Below, in pieces: positions 1 through 10,405 of a DNA stretch of 64,000 nucleotides. Numbering within the stretch: the stretch's first letter is position 1; every line of letters starts with the position of its first letter. Source of the DNA: Avibacterium sp. 21-586 (GTDB lineage: Bacteria > Pseudomonadota > Gammaproteobacteria > Enterobacterales > Pasteurellaceae); the NCBI RefSeq assembly GCF_026226775.1, contig NZ_JAKKOD010000001.1, positions 1,048,501-1,112,500 of the forward strand, in the 5' to 3' direction. Under the pieces are notes generated by a model. It saw nothing but the letters and a program-made list of their open reading frames with translations. It did not search any database and had not been told where the DNA came from. A program made the position numbers and the translations under genes.

Positions 1-167
1 ATTATGAAAAATTTATAAAACCGGCAGAGCTATTAGCTTGGACGGACAAAGTAAATTTAGAATGTGTCAATATGGTGGGCTATCATTACAATCCACTAAC
101 TGGCAAGTTCAAATTAAATCAGGACGTCAGCGCTAATTATATGGCGACATTTAAAATAGGGAAATAA
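1..167 (+). CDS. ubiG: Ubiquinone biosynthesis O-methyltransferase UbiG, C-terminal fragment
   Basis: The window opens inside this gene; the reading frame starts at base 3 and ends with TAA at 165-167. The visible 54 residues include FIKPAELL and a [13 protein letters not shown] stretch, which match the conserved C-terminus of UbiG (E. coli has [10 protein letters not shown] and LHYNPITNTFKL). UbiG is the SAM-dependent methyltransferase that acts at two O-methylation steps of ubiquinone synthesis. The catalytic Rossmann domain lies upstream of the window and was not seen. The call rests on this tail only, but the match is distinctive. Confidence 0.8.
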   Translation, partial: YEKFIKPAELLAWTDKVNLECVNMVGYHYNPLTGKFKLNQDVSANYMATFKIGK

Positions 168-251
168 CAACCCACCTATCCTTATTCTGAACTTTTTTGT
201 CTCTACAATGACAAAGAGGTTTTATTATGTATAGATTAAGGATATAAATTT

Positions 252-1877
252 ATGTTTGTTTCCCATACTAAATTAAAAAGTAGTACCTTAATAGCGCTGG
301 TTGCGTGCTATTTTACGCTCGTGCTAAATATTGCGTTCTACAAAAAAGTGTGGACTTTACACCCTTTCACAGGGCAACCCGAAGATTATTTTCTCTTAAC
401 GGTTCCTTTTTTTGTTTTTTTCACCCTTAATGCTGCATTCCAGTTACTCGCTTTGCCTATTATACACAAAGTAATTATTCCGTTACTGCTTCTGATTAGT
501 GCGGCTATTGGCTATCAAGCCTTATTCTATGATGTGCATTTCACCACTGATATGCTCGAAAATGTCCTACAAACCACGCCAGCTGAAAGTCTTCGTATGC
601 TCACTTGGCAATATCTTACTTGGATTATCCTTTTTGGGGGATTGCCTGCAGCCCTCTATATGAAGGTGAAGATAGACTATCACCGTTGGTGGAAAGAAAT
701 TGCTATCCGATTGGGTTTAATTGCTCTTTCAGGCGTAGTCATTTGGGGGATAGCAAAAGGGTTCTATCAAGATTATGCGGCTTTCGTTCGCAATAATAAA
801 ACCGTAGTCAGTCTAATTGTACCGTCAAATTTCATTGGTGCTAGCGTGAACAAAATCAAACGCGTGCGTGAAGCTAATCGTCCTTATGAAAACATTGGAT
901 TAGATGCACAACAGGCCAAACCCGATGAATATCGTCATTTCACCGTGATTGTGGTAGGAGAAACAACCCGTGCACAAAACTGGGGATTAAATGGCTACGC
1001 ACGCCAAACGACACCAAAACTTGCTGCACGCGGAAAGGACATCATCAATTTTAATTCAGTATCAAGCTGTGGTACATCTACTGCAATTTCTGTACCTTGT
1101 ATGTTCTCTTATTTAACCCAAGCTCAATACAATGGGGGGAAAGCGCAAAAAATGGATAATTTGCTTGATGTGCTACAACGTGCAGGCGTCAATATTTTTT
1201 GGCTTGATAATAACAGTGATTGCAAAGGCGTTTGTTTACGTGTTCCAAATGAAACTGTCAATATGAAAATGGAAACATACTGTAAAGAAGGCGAGTGCTT
1301 AGATGAAATTCTACTTAAAGATTTTGACAAAATTCTTAATGAAAGCAAAAAAGATACCGTGCTTATTCTACATACTATCGGTAATCACGGCCCGACTTAT
1401 TACGAACGCTACACACCCGAATTTAAAAAATTCGTGCCAACTTGCGAGACCAACGAAATTCAAACGTGTAGCAATGAGCAATTAGTGAATACATACGATA
1501 ACGGGATTTTATATATCGATAATTTTCTTGATCAAGTCATCCAAAAATTGGAACACCGTGATGATCTAGAAAGTGCGGTATATTATCTCTCTGATCACGG
1601 CGAATCACTTGGCGAAGATGGTATTTATCTGCATGGCACGCCTTATGCTATTGCCCCTGATTATCAAACAAAAGTCCCAATGATCTTTTGGTTCTCCAAA
1701 ACCTGGCAACAAAATGAGAAGGTAGATTTAAATTGTCTGCACGACAAGGCAAAAACACAACATTATTCTCACGATAACTTATTTAGCACCGTGATTGGAA
1801 TGATGGATATGAATTTAAAAACCGATGTGTATCAAAAGGATTTAGATATTTTGGCTAGCTGTAAAAAATCAGATTAA
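252..1877 (+). CDS. eptA: Lipid A phosphoethanolamine transferase (EptA/MCR family)
   Basis: 541 residues: about five N-terminal membrane segments (roughly residues 10-180) followed by a periplasmic sulfatase-fold domain. The domain has the family's metal-binding/nucleophile features: VVGETTR near residue 235, the nucleophile context SSCGTSTAISVPCMFSY with Thr275 as the likely catalytic residue, TIGNHGPTYY, and SDHGESLGEDG near the end. Paired cysteines in the soluble domain fit the disulfides of this family. Known members move phosphoethanolamine from phosphatidylethanolamine to lipid A, lowering negative charge and raising resistance to cationic peptides. Acceptor specificity (lipid A versus core heptose) cannot be read from sequence. 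It stands alone between ubiG and the convergent era operon. An LPS-core PEtn transferase is the main alternative. Confidence 0.85.
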   Translation: MFVSHTKLKSSTLIALVACYFTLVLNIAFYKKVWTLHPFTGQPEDYFLLTVPFFVFFTLNAAFQLLALPIIHKVIIPLLLLISAAIGYQALFYDVHFTTDMLENVLQTTPAESLRMLTWQYLTWIILFGGLPAALYMKVKIDYHRWWKEIAIRLGLIALSGVVIWGIAKGFYQDYAAFVRNNKTVVSLIVPSNFIGASVNKIKRVREANRPYENIGLDAQQAKPDEYRHFTVIVVGETTRAQNWGLNGYARQTTPKLAARGKDIINFNSVSSCGTSTAISVPCMFSYLTQAQYNGGKAQKMDNLLDVLQRAGVNIFWLDNNSDCKGVCLRVPNETVNMKMETYCKEGECLDEILLKDFDKILNESKKDTVLILHTIGNHGPTYYERYTPEFKKFVPTCETNEIQTCSNEQLVNTYDNGILYIDNFLDQVIQKLEHRDDLESAVYYLSDHGESLGEDGIYLHGTPYAIAPDYQTKVPMIFWFSKTWQQNEKVDLNCLHDKAKTQHYSHDNLFSTVIGMMDMNLKTDVYQKDLDILASCKKSD

Positions 1878-1885
1878 TAACAAAT

Positions 1886-1924
1886 AAAGCGCGGTGAAAA
1901 AGTTATACATTTTTACCGCGCTTT
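1886..1924. terminator. Bidirectional terminator between eptA and era
   Basis: An inverted repeat pairs AAAGCGCGGT (1886-1895) with ACCGCGCTTT (1915-1924), extended inward by an A/T stretch, with T-rich or A-rich flanks on both sides. It lies between convergent genes and probably ends both transcripts. Each arm is one base off the uptake core plus flank (AAAGTGCGGT), so it resembles a decayed or near-USS pair used as a terminator. Confidence 0.8.
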
Positions 1925-1949
1925 TGTATCAACTCATTATCTGATGCGA

Positions 1950-2873
1950 TTATTCATCAATATAGCCTAAACTACGCAAGGCGCGTTCGTCATCTGCCCA
2001 GCCTGATTTCACTTTCACCCAAAGTTCCAAATGGACTTTGTTGTCAAATAAACGTTCCATATCGGCACGCGCTTCTGTGCCAATGACCTTGATTTTTTGT
2101 CCTTTGTTACCAATAACCATTTTTTTCTGGCCATCACGTTCAACTAAAATCAGGGCATTGATTTCATAAGTGCCGCGTTCGTTCGTTTTGAATTGTTCTA
2201 TTTCAACGGTTACGGAATAAGGTAGTTCTTCACCCGTAAAACGCATTAATTTTTCGCGAATGATTTCAGACGCCATAAAGCGTTGTGAGCGGTCGGTAAC
2301 ATAATCTTCAGGGAAATGATGCACACCCTCACGCAAGGATTCACGCACAATTTTTTCCAGCTCTTGCACATTGTTGCCACGTTGTGCAGAAATTGGAATA
2401 ATGGCTTTAAAATCAAATTGTTGGCTGATTTCGGTGATAAATGGCAGTAAGTCCTCTTTATCTTTGATATTGTCGATTTTGTTTATCGCCAACACCACCG
2501 GTGCGTTAGCACGGCGCAATTTATTCAGCACCATTTCATCATCGGCATTCCAATGAGTGCCATCCACCATAAAAATAATTAAATCCACATCGCCAATGGC
2601 ACTACTTGCTGCGCGGTTCATTAAGCGGTTAATAGCTCGTTTTTCTTCAATATGCAGCCCTGGGGTATCTACATAAATAGCTTGATAAGGGCCTTCTGTT
2701 TGAATGCCTAAAATGCGGTGGCGAGTTGTTTGTGCTTTTCTTGATGTAATGGAAATTTTTTGCCCTAAGATTTTGTTTAATAAGGTGGATTTACCTACAT
2801 TTGGACGCCCTACGATAGCAATAAATCCACAGTAAGTTAGCTGTTCTTGATGGTGTTCTGTTATTTGTGTCAT
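1950..2873 (-). CDS. era: GTPase Era, 16S rRNA maturation factor
   Basis: 307 residues. The N-terminal G domain shows the P-loop GRPNVGKST (residues 22-30), DTPG and NKID motifs; the C-terminal half carries a KH RNA-binding domain containing [13 protein letters not shown]. Era binds the 3' end of 16S rRNA and helps 30S assembly. The start codon overlaps the end of rnc by four bases, so the two are translationally coupled. It is the last gene of lepA-lepB-rnc-era and is followed by a hairpin terminator. Length and gene order are standard for the family. Confidence 0.97.
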   Translation of the reverse strand: MTQITEHHQEQLTYCGFIAIVGRPNVGKSTLLNKILGQKISITSRKAQTTRHRILGIQTEGPYQAIYVDTPGLHIEEKRAINRLMNRAASSAIGDVDLIIFMVDGTHWNADDEMVLNKLRRANAPVVLAINKIDNIKDKEDLLPFITEISQQFDFKAIIPISAQRGNNVQELEKIVRESLREGVHHFPEDYVTDRSQRFMASEIIREKLMRFTGEELPYSVTVEIEQFKTNERGTYEINALILVERDGQKKMVIGNKGQKIKVIGTEARADMERLFDNKVHLELWVKVKSGWADDERALRSLGYIDE

Positions 2874-3556
2874 TTTATATCCAATATTTTTAAAATTTGT
2901 TCAGCCGCCGCCTGCTCTGCTTTTCGCCGAGTTGAACTAACCCCAATAAAAGTGCAGTCAATTTTTTTGATTTTTTCCACACGACATTCCACAGTAAAGG
3001 TTTGATTGTGCGCTTCCCCTTTAATATCAATCACATTGTAACTTGGTAAAGGCAACCGTGAGGCTTGTAAATATTCCTGCAAACGGGTTTTAGGATCTTT
3101 TTGATTTTCACCCGGTTTAATATTTTTAAGTAGATCTTGATACCAGTTACGCGTAACTTGCGTGCTAGTTAGCAAATCTTGATCCAGTGAAATTGCCCCA
3201 ATAATGGCTTCCACACAATCGGCTAAAATAGATGCGCGACGAAAACCTCCGCTTTTTAATTCACCGGGGCCGAGCTGCATATATTCGCCTAACTCAAATT
3301 CACGCGCCAGTTGAGCAAGGGTGGGTTCACGCACAAGGGTCGAGCGCATACGACTAAGCTCCCCTTCATTGCATTTCGGAAATTGCTGATACAAGGCATC
3401 TGCAATGGTGTAGTTTAAAATCGCATCGCCTAAAAATTCCAAGCGTTCATTATGATTTTTCGCCGCGCTGCGGTGAGTGAGTGCTTGCTTAAGCCAATTA
3501 ATATCTCGGAATTGATAACCAATTTTACGCTGTAAGCGATCTAAGTTTTTTGTCAT
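2870..3556 (-). CDS. rnc: Ribonuclease III
   Basis: 228 residues. The RNase III signature [13 protein letters not shown] (about residues 36-48) holds the catalytic Glu/Asp cluster, a second acidic pair lies in [10 protein letters not shown], and a double-stranded RNA-binding domain fills the last 70 residues. The enzyme cuts double-stranded RNA in rRNA precursors and in sRNA-mRNA duplexes. Gene order after lepB and four-base overlap with era match gamma-proteobacteria. Nothing unusual. Confidence 0.97.
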   Translation of the reverse strand: MTKNLDRLQRKIGYQFRDINWLKQALTHRSAAKNHNERLEFLGDAILNYTIADALYQQFPKCNEGELSRMRSTLVREPTLAQLAREFELGEYMQLGPGELKSGGFRRASILADCVEAIIGAISLDQDLLTSTQVTRNWYQDLLKNIKPGENQKDPKTRLQEYLQASRLPLPSYNVIDIKGEAHNQTFTVECRVEKIKKIDCTFIGVSSTRRKAEQAAAEQILKILDIK

Positions 3557-3578
3557 TGTGCTTATCGTTCAACTTTTT

Positions 3579-4610
3579 TTATTCAATTTTGCTAAACATT
3601 CTTTCAAAGCGCAGACCTGTTGGCCATTCGCCTTGTTTTTTATCAAGGCTTAGCCAAATATATTTCGCTTTGCCGACAATATTTTTCTCTGGCACAAAGC
3701 CCCAAAAGCGGCTATCTGCGCTGTGATTGCGGTTATCCCCCATAACAAAATATTCCCCTTCAGGCACAACCCATTCGGTGATGTAATTTTGTTGGTTACG
3801 GTAACCTTGATATAAGTAAGTGGCATTCGGCGGCTGTGGATCCCAATGAATTTGGTGCGTTACATCGCCTGTTTCAGTTACGTTTAACGGGTGAACATTG
3901 CTATATACCGGCTTGCCTTGGCGATCTTGCCCAATGATAATATTGAAATCCGCATCAGGTTGTGGTTGGCTATAAGTAAATGCCTTGGTGACGCAATTTT
4001 CCGTACATTCTTTGCCGTCTTTGCCATAAGTAATCGTAATATGGCGATCGGCTTCGTTATATTCAATGCGATCCCCCGGAATGCCGACAATACGTTTAAT
4101 GTAATCTACATTTGGCTCTGGTGGTGCTTTGAATACGATAATATCGCCACGCTGCGGCTTACCTGTTTCGATCAAGGTATTTTGAAAAACAGGATCTTTG
4201 ATCCCATAAGCAAATTTTTCCACCAACAGGAAATCCCCCACTCGCAAAGTAGGTTCCATTGAGCCTGACGGAATTTGGAACGGCTCAAATAAGAAAGAAC
4301 GTAAAATCAAGACAAACGCCAACACAGGAAAAAGTGAAGCTAAAAATTCACCGCTCTCTGAAATGGGTTCAATCTTCGCTTTTTCTTCTTCTGTTAGCGC
4401 TTTTCCACTACGCTGTTCAACGCGTAAAATTTGGCGCTCTCGTTTAGGCTGCACGGCAAAACGATAATAAGCCCAAAGTGCACCACAAAGTGCAGTTAAT
4501 AAAATTAATAAAATGGTGAAAGTATTTGGTAATCCTAAATGCTCCAACCATTTCCATATCCCATAACCTGCGGCAATTAATAGAATAAAAAATATGTTTG
4601 ATTTTGACAT
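3579..4610 (-). CDS. lepB: Signal peptidase I
   Basis: 343 residues. Two N-terminal membrane segments (about residues 5-22 and 28-50) precede a periplasmic S26 catalytic domain. The catalytic serine sits in PSGSMEPTL and the general-base lysine in DYIKRIVGIPGDRI; the box GDNRNHSADSRFWG is also present. It cleaves signal peptides of exported proteins such as the sulfatase, adhesin and SapA in this window. It lies 12 bases downstream of lepA in the same operon. Confidence 0.97.
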   Translation of the reverse strand: MSKSNIFFILLIAAGYGIWKWLEHLGLPNTFTILLILLTALCGALWAYYRFAVQPKRERQILRVEQRSGKALTEEEKAKIEPISESGEFLASLFPVLAFVLILRSFLFEPFQIPSGSMEPTLRVGDFLLVEKFAYGIKDPVFQNTLIETGKPQRGDIIVFKAPPEPNVDYIKRIVGIPGDRIEYNEADRHITITYGKDGKECTENCVTKAFTYSQPQPDADFNIIIGQDRQGKPVYSNVHPLNVTETGDVTHQIHWDPQPPNATYLYQGYRNQQNYITEWVVPEGEYFVMGDNRNHSADSRFWGFVPEKNIVGKAKYIWLSLDKKQGEWPTGLRFERMFSKIE

Positions 4611-4622
4611 TCTCTTTCCTTG

Positions 4623-6416
4623 TTAATCTTTGCCAACGTGTAAAATGGCTAAAAACGCTTCTTGTGGCACTTCAACGTTACCCAAAGACTTCATTCGTTT
4701 TTTACCTTCTTTTTGTTTTTGTAACAGTTTTTTCTTACGGCTTACGTCCCCACCATAACATTTGGCGAGTACGTTTTTACGCAACTGTTTCACTGTTGAA
4801 CGGGCGATAATATGGTTACCAATTGCCGCTTGGATCGCAATATCAAATTGCTGGCGTGGAATCAACTCACGCATTTTTTCCACCAATTCACGGCCACGGT
4901 AAGGTGCATTATCTTTGTGTACAATTAATGCCAGCGCATCAACACGTTCACCGTTGATCATAATATCCACGCGTACCATATCTGAAGCTTGGAAACGTTT
5001 GAAACCATAATCCAATGAAGCATAACCACGCGAAGTGGATTTTAAGCGATCGAAGAAATCCAGTACCACTTCCCCCATTGGAATTTCATAAGTCAGCGCC
5101 ACTTGGTTGCCGTGATATACCATATTAGTCTGCACACCACGTTTTTCAACGCACAGAGTGATCACGTTACCCAAATAAGTTTGTGGCAACAACATATTAC
5201 ATTCCGCAATTGGCTCACGAATTTCGCTAATATTATTCAGCGGTGGCAATTTTGATGGGCTATCCACATAAATCACTTCACCGTTAGTTTGCAACACTTC
5301 ATAAACTACGGTTGGCGCGGTGGTGATTAAATCAAGATTATATTCACGTTCTAAACGCTCTTGAATAATCTCCATATGCAATAAGCCTAAGAAGCCGCAA
5401 CGGAAACCAAAACCAAGTGCGGTGGAATTTTCTGGCTCATAGAATAAAGAGGCATCGTTTAGGCTTAATTTACCTAGCGCATCGCGGAAGGCCTCATAAT
5501 CGTCTGAACTAATCGGGAATAAACCTGCATAAACCTGTGGTTTTACTTTTTTAAAGCCCGGTAACGCGGTGCTTGCTGGATTATTATGTAGGGTTAAAGT
5601 ATCCCCTACTGGCGCGCCTAAAATATCTTTAATGGCACACACGACCCATCCCACTTCACCGCAGTTTAACACTTGGGTATCTACTTGTTTTGGGGTGAAA
5701 ATCCCTAAGCGATCCACATTGTAAGATTGCCCTGTGGACATCACTTTGATCTTATCGCCCTTGCGTAACGTACCGTTTTTAATACGCACAAGAGACACCA
5801 CACCAAGGTAATTATCAAACCAAGAGTCAATAATCAACGCTTGCAATGGCGCATCAGGATCGCCTTCAGGTGCGGGGATTTTTTTCACAATGTCTTCTAG
5901 CACATCTTCAATGCCTTGCCCTGTTTTGGCAGAACAACGCACGGCGTCCATCGCATCAATGCCCACAATGTCTTCGATCTCTTCCGCTACACGTTCTGGC
6001 TCAGCAGCAGGCAAGTCGATTTTATTTAACACTGGCACCACTTCCAAATCCATTTCAATAGCAGTATAACAGTTTGCCAAGGTTTGTGCTTCAACGCCTT
6101 GCCCAGCATCTACCACAAGCAATGCGCCCTCACACGCGGCAAGGGAACGTGAAACTTCATAAGAAAAATCCACGTGTCCTGGCGTGTCGATAAAATTCAG
6201 CTGATAGGTTTCGCCGTCTTTCGCGTTATAATTGAGCGTTACACTTTGCGCTTTAATGGTGATTCCACGCTCACGCTCTAAATCCATTGAATCTAACACT
6301 TGTTCCGCCATTTCACGGTCGGACAGCCCACCACAGGTTTGAATTAAACGATCTGAAAGGGTTGATTTCCCGTGGTCAATATGCGCAATGATCGAAAAGT
6401 TACGAATGTTCTTCAT
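4623..6416 (-). CDS. lepA: Elongation factor 4 (LepA)
   Basis: 597 residues, the usual length. The GTPase domain begins near residue 10 with [14 protein letters not shown], followed by [16 protein letters not shown] and NKIDLP; the C-terminal LepA-specific domain includes a Lys-rich tail ([17 protein letters not shown]). EF4 is a ribosomal GTPase implicated in back-translocation and 30S biogenesis. It is the first gene of the operon, and the 230 bases upstream up to the grcA terminator hold its promoter; a plausible leftward -35 TTGTCA lies about 35 bases upstream of the start. Confidence 0.97.
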   Translation of the reverse strand: MKNIRNFSIIAHIDHGKSTLSDRLIQTCGGLSDREMAEQVLDSMDLERERGITIKAQSVTLNYNAKDGETYQLNFIDTPGHVDFSYEVSRSLAACEGALLVVDAGQGVEAQTLANCYTAIEMDLEVVPVLNKIDLPAAEPERVAEEIEDIVGIDAMDAVRCSAKTGQGIEDVLEDIVKKIPAPEGDPDAPLQALIIDSWFDNYLGVVSLVRIKNGTLRKGDKIKVMSTGQSYNVDRLGIFTPKQVDTQVLNCGEVGWVVCAIKDILGAPVGDTLTLHNNPASTALPGFKKVKPQVYAGLFPISSDDYEAFRDALGKLSLNDASLFYEPENSTALGFGFRCGFLGLLHMEIIQERLEREYNLDLITTAPTVVYEVLQTNGEVIYVDSPSKLPPLNNISEIREPIAECNMLLPQTYLGNVITLCVEKRGVQTNMVYHGNQVALTYEIPMGEVVLDFFDRLKSTSRGYASLDYGFKRFQASDMVRVDIMINGERVDALALIVHKDNAPYRGRELVEKMRELIPRQQFDIAIQAAIGNHIIARSTVKQLRKNVLAKCYGGDVSRKKKLLQKQKEGKKRMKSLGNVEVPQEAFLAILHVGKD

Positions 6417-6600
6417 ATTTTATAAATAAACTAAACTCTAAAATTTGACAAAATTTAACTGACCGATTGTACCTGAATATGCACTGCTATGCTATATGAA
6501 AGGGAAAGTATTTCGCACTTTAATCGATATCGTGATAAAGAAGTTAGTCGAAGTAATAAAGAATGGAATAAAAGAAAAAGTGGGGTGTCTTTAAACAAAA

Positions 6601-6627
6601 ATTGCCCCAGTTTAAAACTAGGGCAAT
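6601..6627 (-). terminator. Rho-independent terminator of grcA
   Basis: The arms ATTGCCCCAG (6601-6610) and CTAGGGCAAT (6618-6627) pair with one mismatch around a TTTAAAA loop. Read leftward, the hairpin is followed by a T-rich run. It begins 21 bases after the grcA stop codon. Confidence 0.8.
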
Positions 6628-6647
6628 TTCCAATAATAAATAATAGA

Positions 6648-7031
6648 TTATAAACTTTCAGTGAAAGTACGCGTAATTACATCACGTTGTTGTTCTGGTG
6701 TTAATGAGTTAAAACGCACTGCATAACCAGAAACACGGATAGTTAATTGTGGATATTTTTCAGGGTTTTTCACTGCATCTTCTAATGTTTCACGGCGTAA
6801 AACATTCACATTTAAGTGTTGACCACCTTCTACTTTTACAGTCGGTGCAACATTTACTGGCAATTCACGATATTCGATTTGACCTAATTCGCTTACTGCT
6901 ACGATTTGATCTTCTTGGAAATCACCTTTTGCACATAAACAACGTGCTTCACCTTTTTCACTATCTAATAACCAAAATGAATTTAATAAGCTATCATTTG
7001 CGGCTTGAGTGATTTGAATACCTTTAATCAT
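6648..7031 (-). CDS. grcA: Autonomous glycyl radical cofactor GrcA
   Basis: 127 residues, the usual size. The C-terminus carries the glycyl radical motif [13 protein letters not shown], the same as the C-terminal end of pyruvate formate-lyase. GrcA replaces the damaged radical domain of PflB after oxygen exposure and restores formate production. A perfect FNR box lies about 120 bases upstream, in line with anaerobic induction. It is a single-gene unit with its own terminator, divergent from ung. Confidence 0.96.
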   Translation of the reverse strand: MIKGIQITQAANDSLLNSFWLLDSEKGEARCLCAKGDFQEDQIVAVSELGQIEYRELPVNVAPTVKVEGGQHLNVNVLRRETLEDAVKNPEKYPQLTIRVSGYAVRFNSLTPEQQRDVITRTFTESL

Positions 7032-7151
7032 AAGAACTCCTAAATTTGTGTATTAATTAATCTAATCGGGATAGGATTTTATCAAATTATTTGAGTAATT
7101 CAATTATTTTGAGAATGGTAGAATTAATTTAATTAAAAAAATATTACTAAA

Positions 7152-7165
7152 TTGATTTATATCAA
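7152..7165. promoter_or_regulatory. FNR binding site upstream of grcA
   Basis: TTGATTTATATCAA is a perfect match to the FNR consensus TTGAT-N4-ATCAA. It lies about 120 bases from the grcA start, in the divergent grcA-ung gap (7032-7307), a suitable place for anaerobic activation of grcA. Confidence 0.75.
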
Positions 7166-7221
7166 GCTAATATAAATAAAATATTAATTACAAAACATTT
7201 TTTTAACATTTTTGCAATCCA

Positions 7222-7238
7222 TTATCAACGATTGATAA
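7222..7238. promoter_or_regulatory. Perfect palindrome in the ung upstream region
   Basis: TTATCAA-CGA-TTGATAA is a perfect 7+7 base inverted repeat about 70 bases before the ung start. It resembles an operator half-site pair, but no T run follows it. It is close to, but not, an FNR box. The regulator is unknown. Confidence 0.35.
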
Positions 7239-7307
7239 ATCTTATCCTATCAATTTATCTTAAGGTTATTTATAATTATCCCGAAGTTCAAGGCTGAGGA
7301 AAACAAA

Positions 7308-7976
7308 ATGAAAATGTGGAAAGATATGATTGGTGGCGAGAAAAGCCAGCCCTATTTTCAGCAAATCTTGCAACAAGTCCAGCGTGAAAAAGCGGTGGGA
7401 AAAATTATCTATCCGCCGAGTAATGAAGTGTTTAACGCCTTCAAATTAACCGAATTTAATCAAGTAAAAGTGGTAATTTTAGGGCAAGATCCTTACCACG
7501 GGCCGAACCAAGCACACGGTTTATCTTTTTCCGTGAAACCCGGTATTGCACCACCACCTTCGTTAGTCAATATTTATAAAGAATTAGCCAATGATGTGGG
7601 CTTTCAAATTCCTCAGCACGGTTATTTAGTTAGTTGGGCAAAACAAGGCGTACTACTATTAAATACAGTTTTGACGGTGGAACAGGGCAAAGCGCATTCC
7701 CATTCAAACTTTGGTTGGGAAACTTTTACCGATCGGGTGATTTCCGTGTTAAATGACCAACGAGAAAATATTGTCTTTCTATTATGGGGTAGCCATGCGC
7801 AGAAAAAAGGGCAATTTATTGACAGGCAAAAACATTGCGTACTAACCGCACCACACCCTTCCCCTTTATCTGCGCATCGTGGATTTTTCGGCTGTAAGCA
7901 TTTTTCGCAAACGAACGCCTATTTACAACAACATCAATTATCGCCGATAACATGGCAACTGCCCTTAACGCTTTAA
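7308..7976 (+). CDS. ung: Uracil-DNA glycosylase, family 1
   Basis: 222 residues. Motif [18 protein letters not shown] holds the water-activating Asp61; the uracil-binding [10 protein letters not shown] and DNA-intercalation loop [13 protein letters not shown] are present. It removes uracil from DNA as the first step of base excision repair. A GAGGAAA ribosome site precedes the ATG. An in-frame ATG two codons later is an alternative start. A second, unrelated UDG-superfamily protein occurs at 20186-20773. Confidence 0.97.
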   Translation: MKMWKDMIGGEKSQPYFQQILQQVQREKAVGKIIYPPSNEVFNAFKLTEFNQVKVVILGQDPYHGPNQAHGLSFSVKPGIAPPPSLVNIYKELANDVGFQIPQHGYLVSWAKQGVLLLNTVLTVEQGKAHSHSNFGWETFTDRVISVLNDQRENIVFLLWGSHAQKKGQFIDRQKHCVLTAPHPSPLSAHRGFFGCKHFSQTNAYLQQHQLSPITWQLPLTL

Positions 7977-7997
7977 AAAATTTATAAGGATTTCATT

Positions 7998-8774
7998 ATG
8001 TTAGCGATTATCTCTCCCGCCAAAACTCTTGATTTTGAAAGTGCAGTGGAAAATTTTGAGATTTCTCAACCTGATTTAACTGAATATAGCGAACAGCTGA
8101 TTGAGATTTGTCGTCAGCTTGCACCAAATGAAGTGGCTTCTTTAATGTCGATTAGTGATAAACTAGCCGCATTAAATGTTGCACGTTTTGCCGAGTGGAA
8201 TAAGGAGCATAATGAACAAAACTCACGCCCTGCGATTTTTGCATTCAAAGGCGATGTGTATACCGGGTTAGACGCAGCGCATTTATCCCGTGACGATATT
8301 TTATTCGCGCAACAGCACTTGAGAATGTTATCGGGTTTATATGGTTTGCTACGTCCTTTGGATTTAATGCAACCCTACCGTTTAGAAATGGGAACAAAAT
8401 TGGCTAACCAGAAAGGCAAGGATTTGTATCATTTTTGGGGCAATATTATCACCACAGCGGTGCAGCAAGCCTTGGATCAGCAAGGAGATAATGTCTTGGT
8501 TAATCTTGCCTCCGATGAATACTATAAATCCGTTAAGGAAAATGTGTTAAACGCCCAGATTGTGAAGCCAATATTTTTAGATAATAAAAATGGCAAATAT
8601 AAAGTGATCAGCTTTTATGCGAAAAAAGCACGCGGTTTAATGTGTCGATACATTATTCAAAATCGACTTACTCAAGTGCAACAATTAAAAGATTTCGATC
8701 TCGGTGGCTACTGGTTTGATGCCGCTTCATCAACAGAAAAGGAATTCGTGTTTAAACGCGATTTAAGTGAATAA
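7998..8774 (+). CDS. yaaA: Peroxide stress protein YaaA (DUF328/UPF0246)
   Basis: 258 residues. The N-terminus [13 protein letters not shown] is the family hallmark, and the [16 protein letters not shown] segment near the C-terminus is also conserved. E. coli YaaA limits free iron and DNA damage during hydrogen peroxide stress and has a DNA-binding fold. The gene lies 21 bases after ung and overlaps the reading frame of the next lipoprotein gene only if that gene uses an upstream GTG. The link with ung suggests a small DNA-damage protection operon. Confidence 0.93.
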   Translation: MLAIISPAKTLDFESAVENFEISQPDLTEYSEQLIEICRQLAPNEVASLMSISDKLAALNVARFAEWNKEHNEQNSRPAIFAFKGDVYTGLDAAHLSRDDILFAQQHLRMLSGLYGLLRPLDLMQPYRLEMGTKLANQKGKDLYHFWGNIITTAVQQALDQQGDNVLVNLASDEYYKSVKENVLNAQIVKPIFLDNKNGKYKVISFYAKKARGLMCRYIIQNRLTQVQQLKDFDLGGYWFDAASSTEKEFVFKRDLSE

Positions 8775-8775
8775 A

Positions 8776-9378
8776 ATGAAACGATTACGCCAATGGATAA
8801 CCAAACAAAAAAGTGCGCTACAAAAAGTTGTCTTTTTTTCAACCGCACTTTTGCTTACCGCTTGTACCAGTTCCCCACAACTTTCGGTGGAACAGCAGAT
8901 TCAGCATAATGATAAAACCTATTATCTTGTCTCACAGCAGGATTTAGGTACAATTGCACGCTATGTTTATGTGCCAAAAAGTGAAACCGCCGAGAGATGG
9001 CATAGTGCCATTGAATTATTGCAAGATCGCAATAAGGATAAGCTTTCTTTAAAAGATCGCATTGCCTTGCGCAAACGGGTTTATCGCAATACAGGCGTAG
9101 AGCATTTTGATATTTACAGCAAAAAAAATGAGCTTTTTGCTTTTGTGATTTACGATCCCACTGAACAAAATCCTGATTGGCAGGTGAACGTGGCACGAGG
9201 TAAAGACATTCCCTTTTGCGGTTTTGTACAATATCAATATTCGGTAAAAATCGCCAAAAATCGCAAATTAATGAATATGACACACAACCGAGTGATCCGT
9301 TATTTGAAGAAATATGTTGTGGATAAAGAAATGCAAAAATTAAATCGTGCACATTTGACTTGGCGTTGTAATCCCTAA
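8776..9378 (+). CDS. Putative lipoprotein of unknown function
   Basis: From ATG 8776 the product is 200 residues with a signal peptide ending in the lipobox LLLTAC, so Cys30 would be lipidated. An in-frame GTG at 8767 would overlap the yaaA stop; ATG 8776 is preferred. The mature part is basic, with no motif I recognise. It sits between yaaA (one base upstream) and fieF, whose ATG overlaps its stop (TAATG), so the three genes are probably one transcript. A near-USS and a USS core in opposite orientations (about 8810-8850) flank the signal-peptide codons. Confidence 0.7.
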   Translation: MKRLRQWITKQKSALQKVVFFSTALLLTACTSSPQLSVEQQIQHNDKTYYLVSQQDLGTIARYVYVPKSETAERWHSAIELLQDRNKDKLSLKDRIALRKRVYRNTGVEHFDIYSKKNELFAFVIYDPTEQNPDWQVNVARGKDIPFCGFVQYQYSVKIAKNRKLMNMTHNRVIRYLKKYVVDKEMQKLNRAHLTWRCNP

Positions 9379-10292
9379 TGCAAGAAGTCTATTCTAAACA
9401 GGTGAAGCAAGCGGCGAATTGTGCCATTTTCACCGCATTGTTACTAATTTTAATCAAAGGCTTTGCGTGGTGGAAAACTGACTCTGTCAGTATGCTTGCA
9501 TCCATTACCGACTCCACGCTTGATTTACTAGCCTCTCTGATGAATATGCTAATCTTGCGTTTTGCGCTTATGCCAGCAGATCATAATCATTCTTTTGGAC
9601 ACGGCAAAGCGGAATCCCTTGCTTCGCTTATTCAAAGTGCGTTTATTTCAGGCAGTGCGATCTTCCTTTTATTACAAGGAATTTACCGCTTAACTTCACC
9701 GCAGCCATTAAATCAAACCTATCTTGGCATTGTGGTCACGCTGTTTTCCATTGTAGCAACCTTGCTGCTGGTGCTTTATCAAAGCCATATCATAAAGCAA
9801 ACAGATAGTCCTGCGATTAAAGCGGATCGCTTGCATTATCAAACCGACTTACTAATGAATATTGCGATTTTATGTTCCTTAGGCTTGAGTTTATGGGGCG
9901 TGCTGTGGGCTGATGCGATTTTTGCTATTTTCATCGCCTTATATATTTTATTAAATGCCGCAAAAATGTTTTACGATGCAATTCAGCTACTGCTCGATCA
10001 AGCCTTACCTGCAGAAGAAATAGCACAAATTGAGCAGGTAATTCAATCGCAGCCGAATATTTTAGGTTTTCACGATTTGCGTACGCGCCGTTCTGGGGCA
10101 ATTCGCTTTATTCAATTTCACTTGGAACTAGACGATCATCTCTCTTTTGTGGAAGCACATCAAATTACTGATCATCTTGAACAACGTTTACGCCAATGCT
10201 TTCCGAGTGTAGATATTGTGATTCACCACGAACCTACCAGCGTGGTGCAAATTGAACAGACTCAGGCTGATAGCTTACAGCAAAATAATTAG
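9378..10292 (+). CDS. fieF: Cation diffusion facilitator, FieF/YiiP type
   Basis: 304 residues with six predicted membrane segments and a C-terminal cytoplasmic ferredoxin-like domain. The metal sites of the family are visible: ITDSTLDLLASLMN, then DHNHSFGHGKAESLA, and C-terminal FHLELDDHLSFVEAH with HHEP. Such proteins export Zn(II) or Fe(II) by proton antiport. The ATG overlaps the lipoprotein stop codon, implying coupling. Metal preference cannot be fixed from sequence. Confidence 0.9.
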   Translation: MQEVYSKQVKQAANCAIFTALLLILIKGFAWWKTDSVSMLASITDSTLDLLASLMNMLILRFALMPADHNHSFGHGKAESLASLIQSAFISGSAIFLLLQGIYRLTSPQPLNQTYLGIVVTLFSIVATLLLVLYQSHIIKQTDSPAIKADRLHYQTDLLMNIAILCSLGLSLWGVLWADAIFAIFIALYILLNAAKMFYDAIQLLLDQALPAEEIAQIEQVIQSQPNILGFHDLRTRRSGAIRFIQFHLELDDHLSFVEAHQITDHLEQRLRQCFPSVDIVIHHEPTSVVQIEQTQADSLQQNN

Positions 10293-10307
10293 ATATAAAT
10301 CAAAATG

Positions 10308-10316
10308 TGATATAAT
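10308..10316 (+). promoter_or_regulatory. Probable extended -10 promoter of pfkA
   Basis: TGATATAAT is a TG-N-TATAAT extended -10 element about 90 bases before the pfkA start, in the 113-base gap after fieF. The -35 region is weak. The gap to ATG leaves a leader of about 80 bases. Confidence 0.45.
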
Positions 10317-10405
10317 TAACAAGATTTTTCTAGAGTGGATCTCACGAATAGTGTAATCTACGCACAGTTTTTATATTATTAACTTTGGATAAAGGTATTT
10401 TCTAT

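Noticed and set aside
8855-9352. A 165-residue leftward frame opposite the lipoprotein gene
   Set aside because: The plus-strand frame has a signal peptide, lipobox and coupled start/stop overlaps; the antisense frame has none of these.
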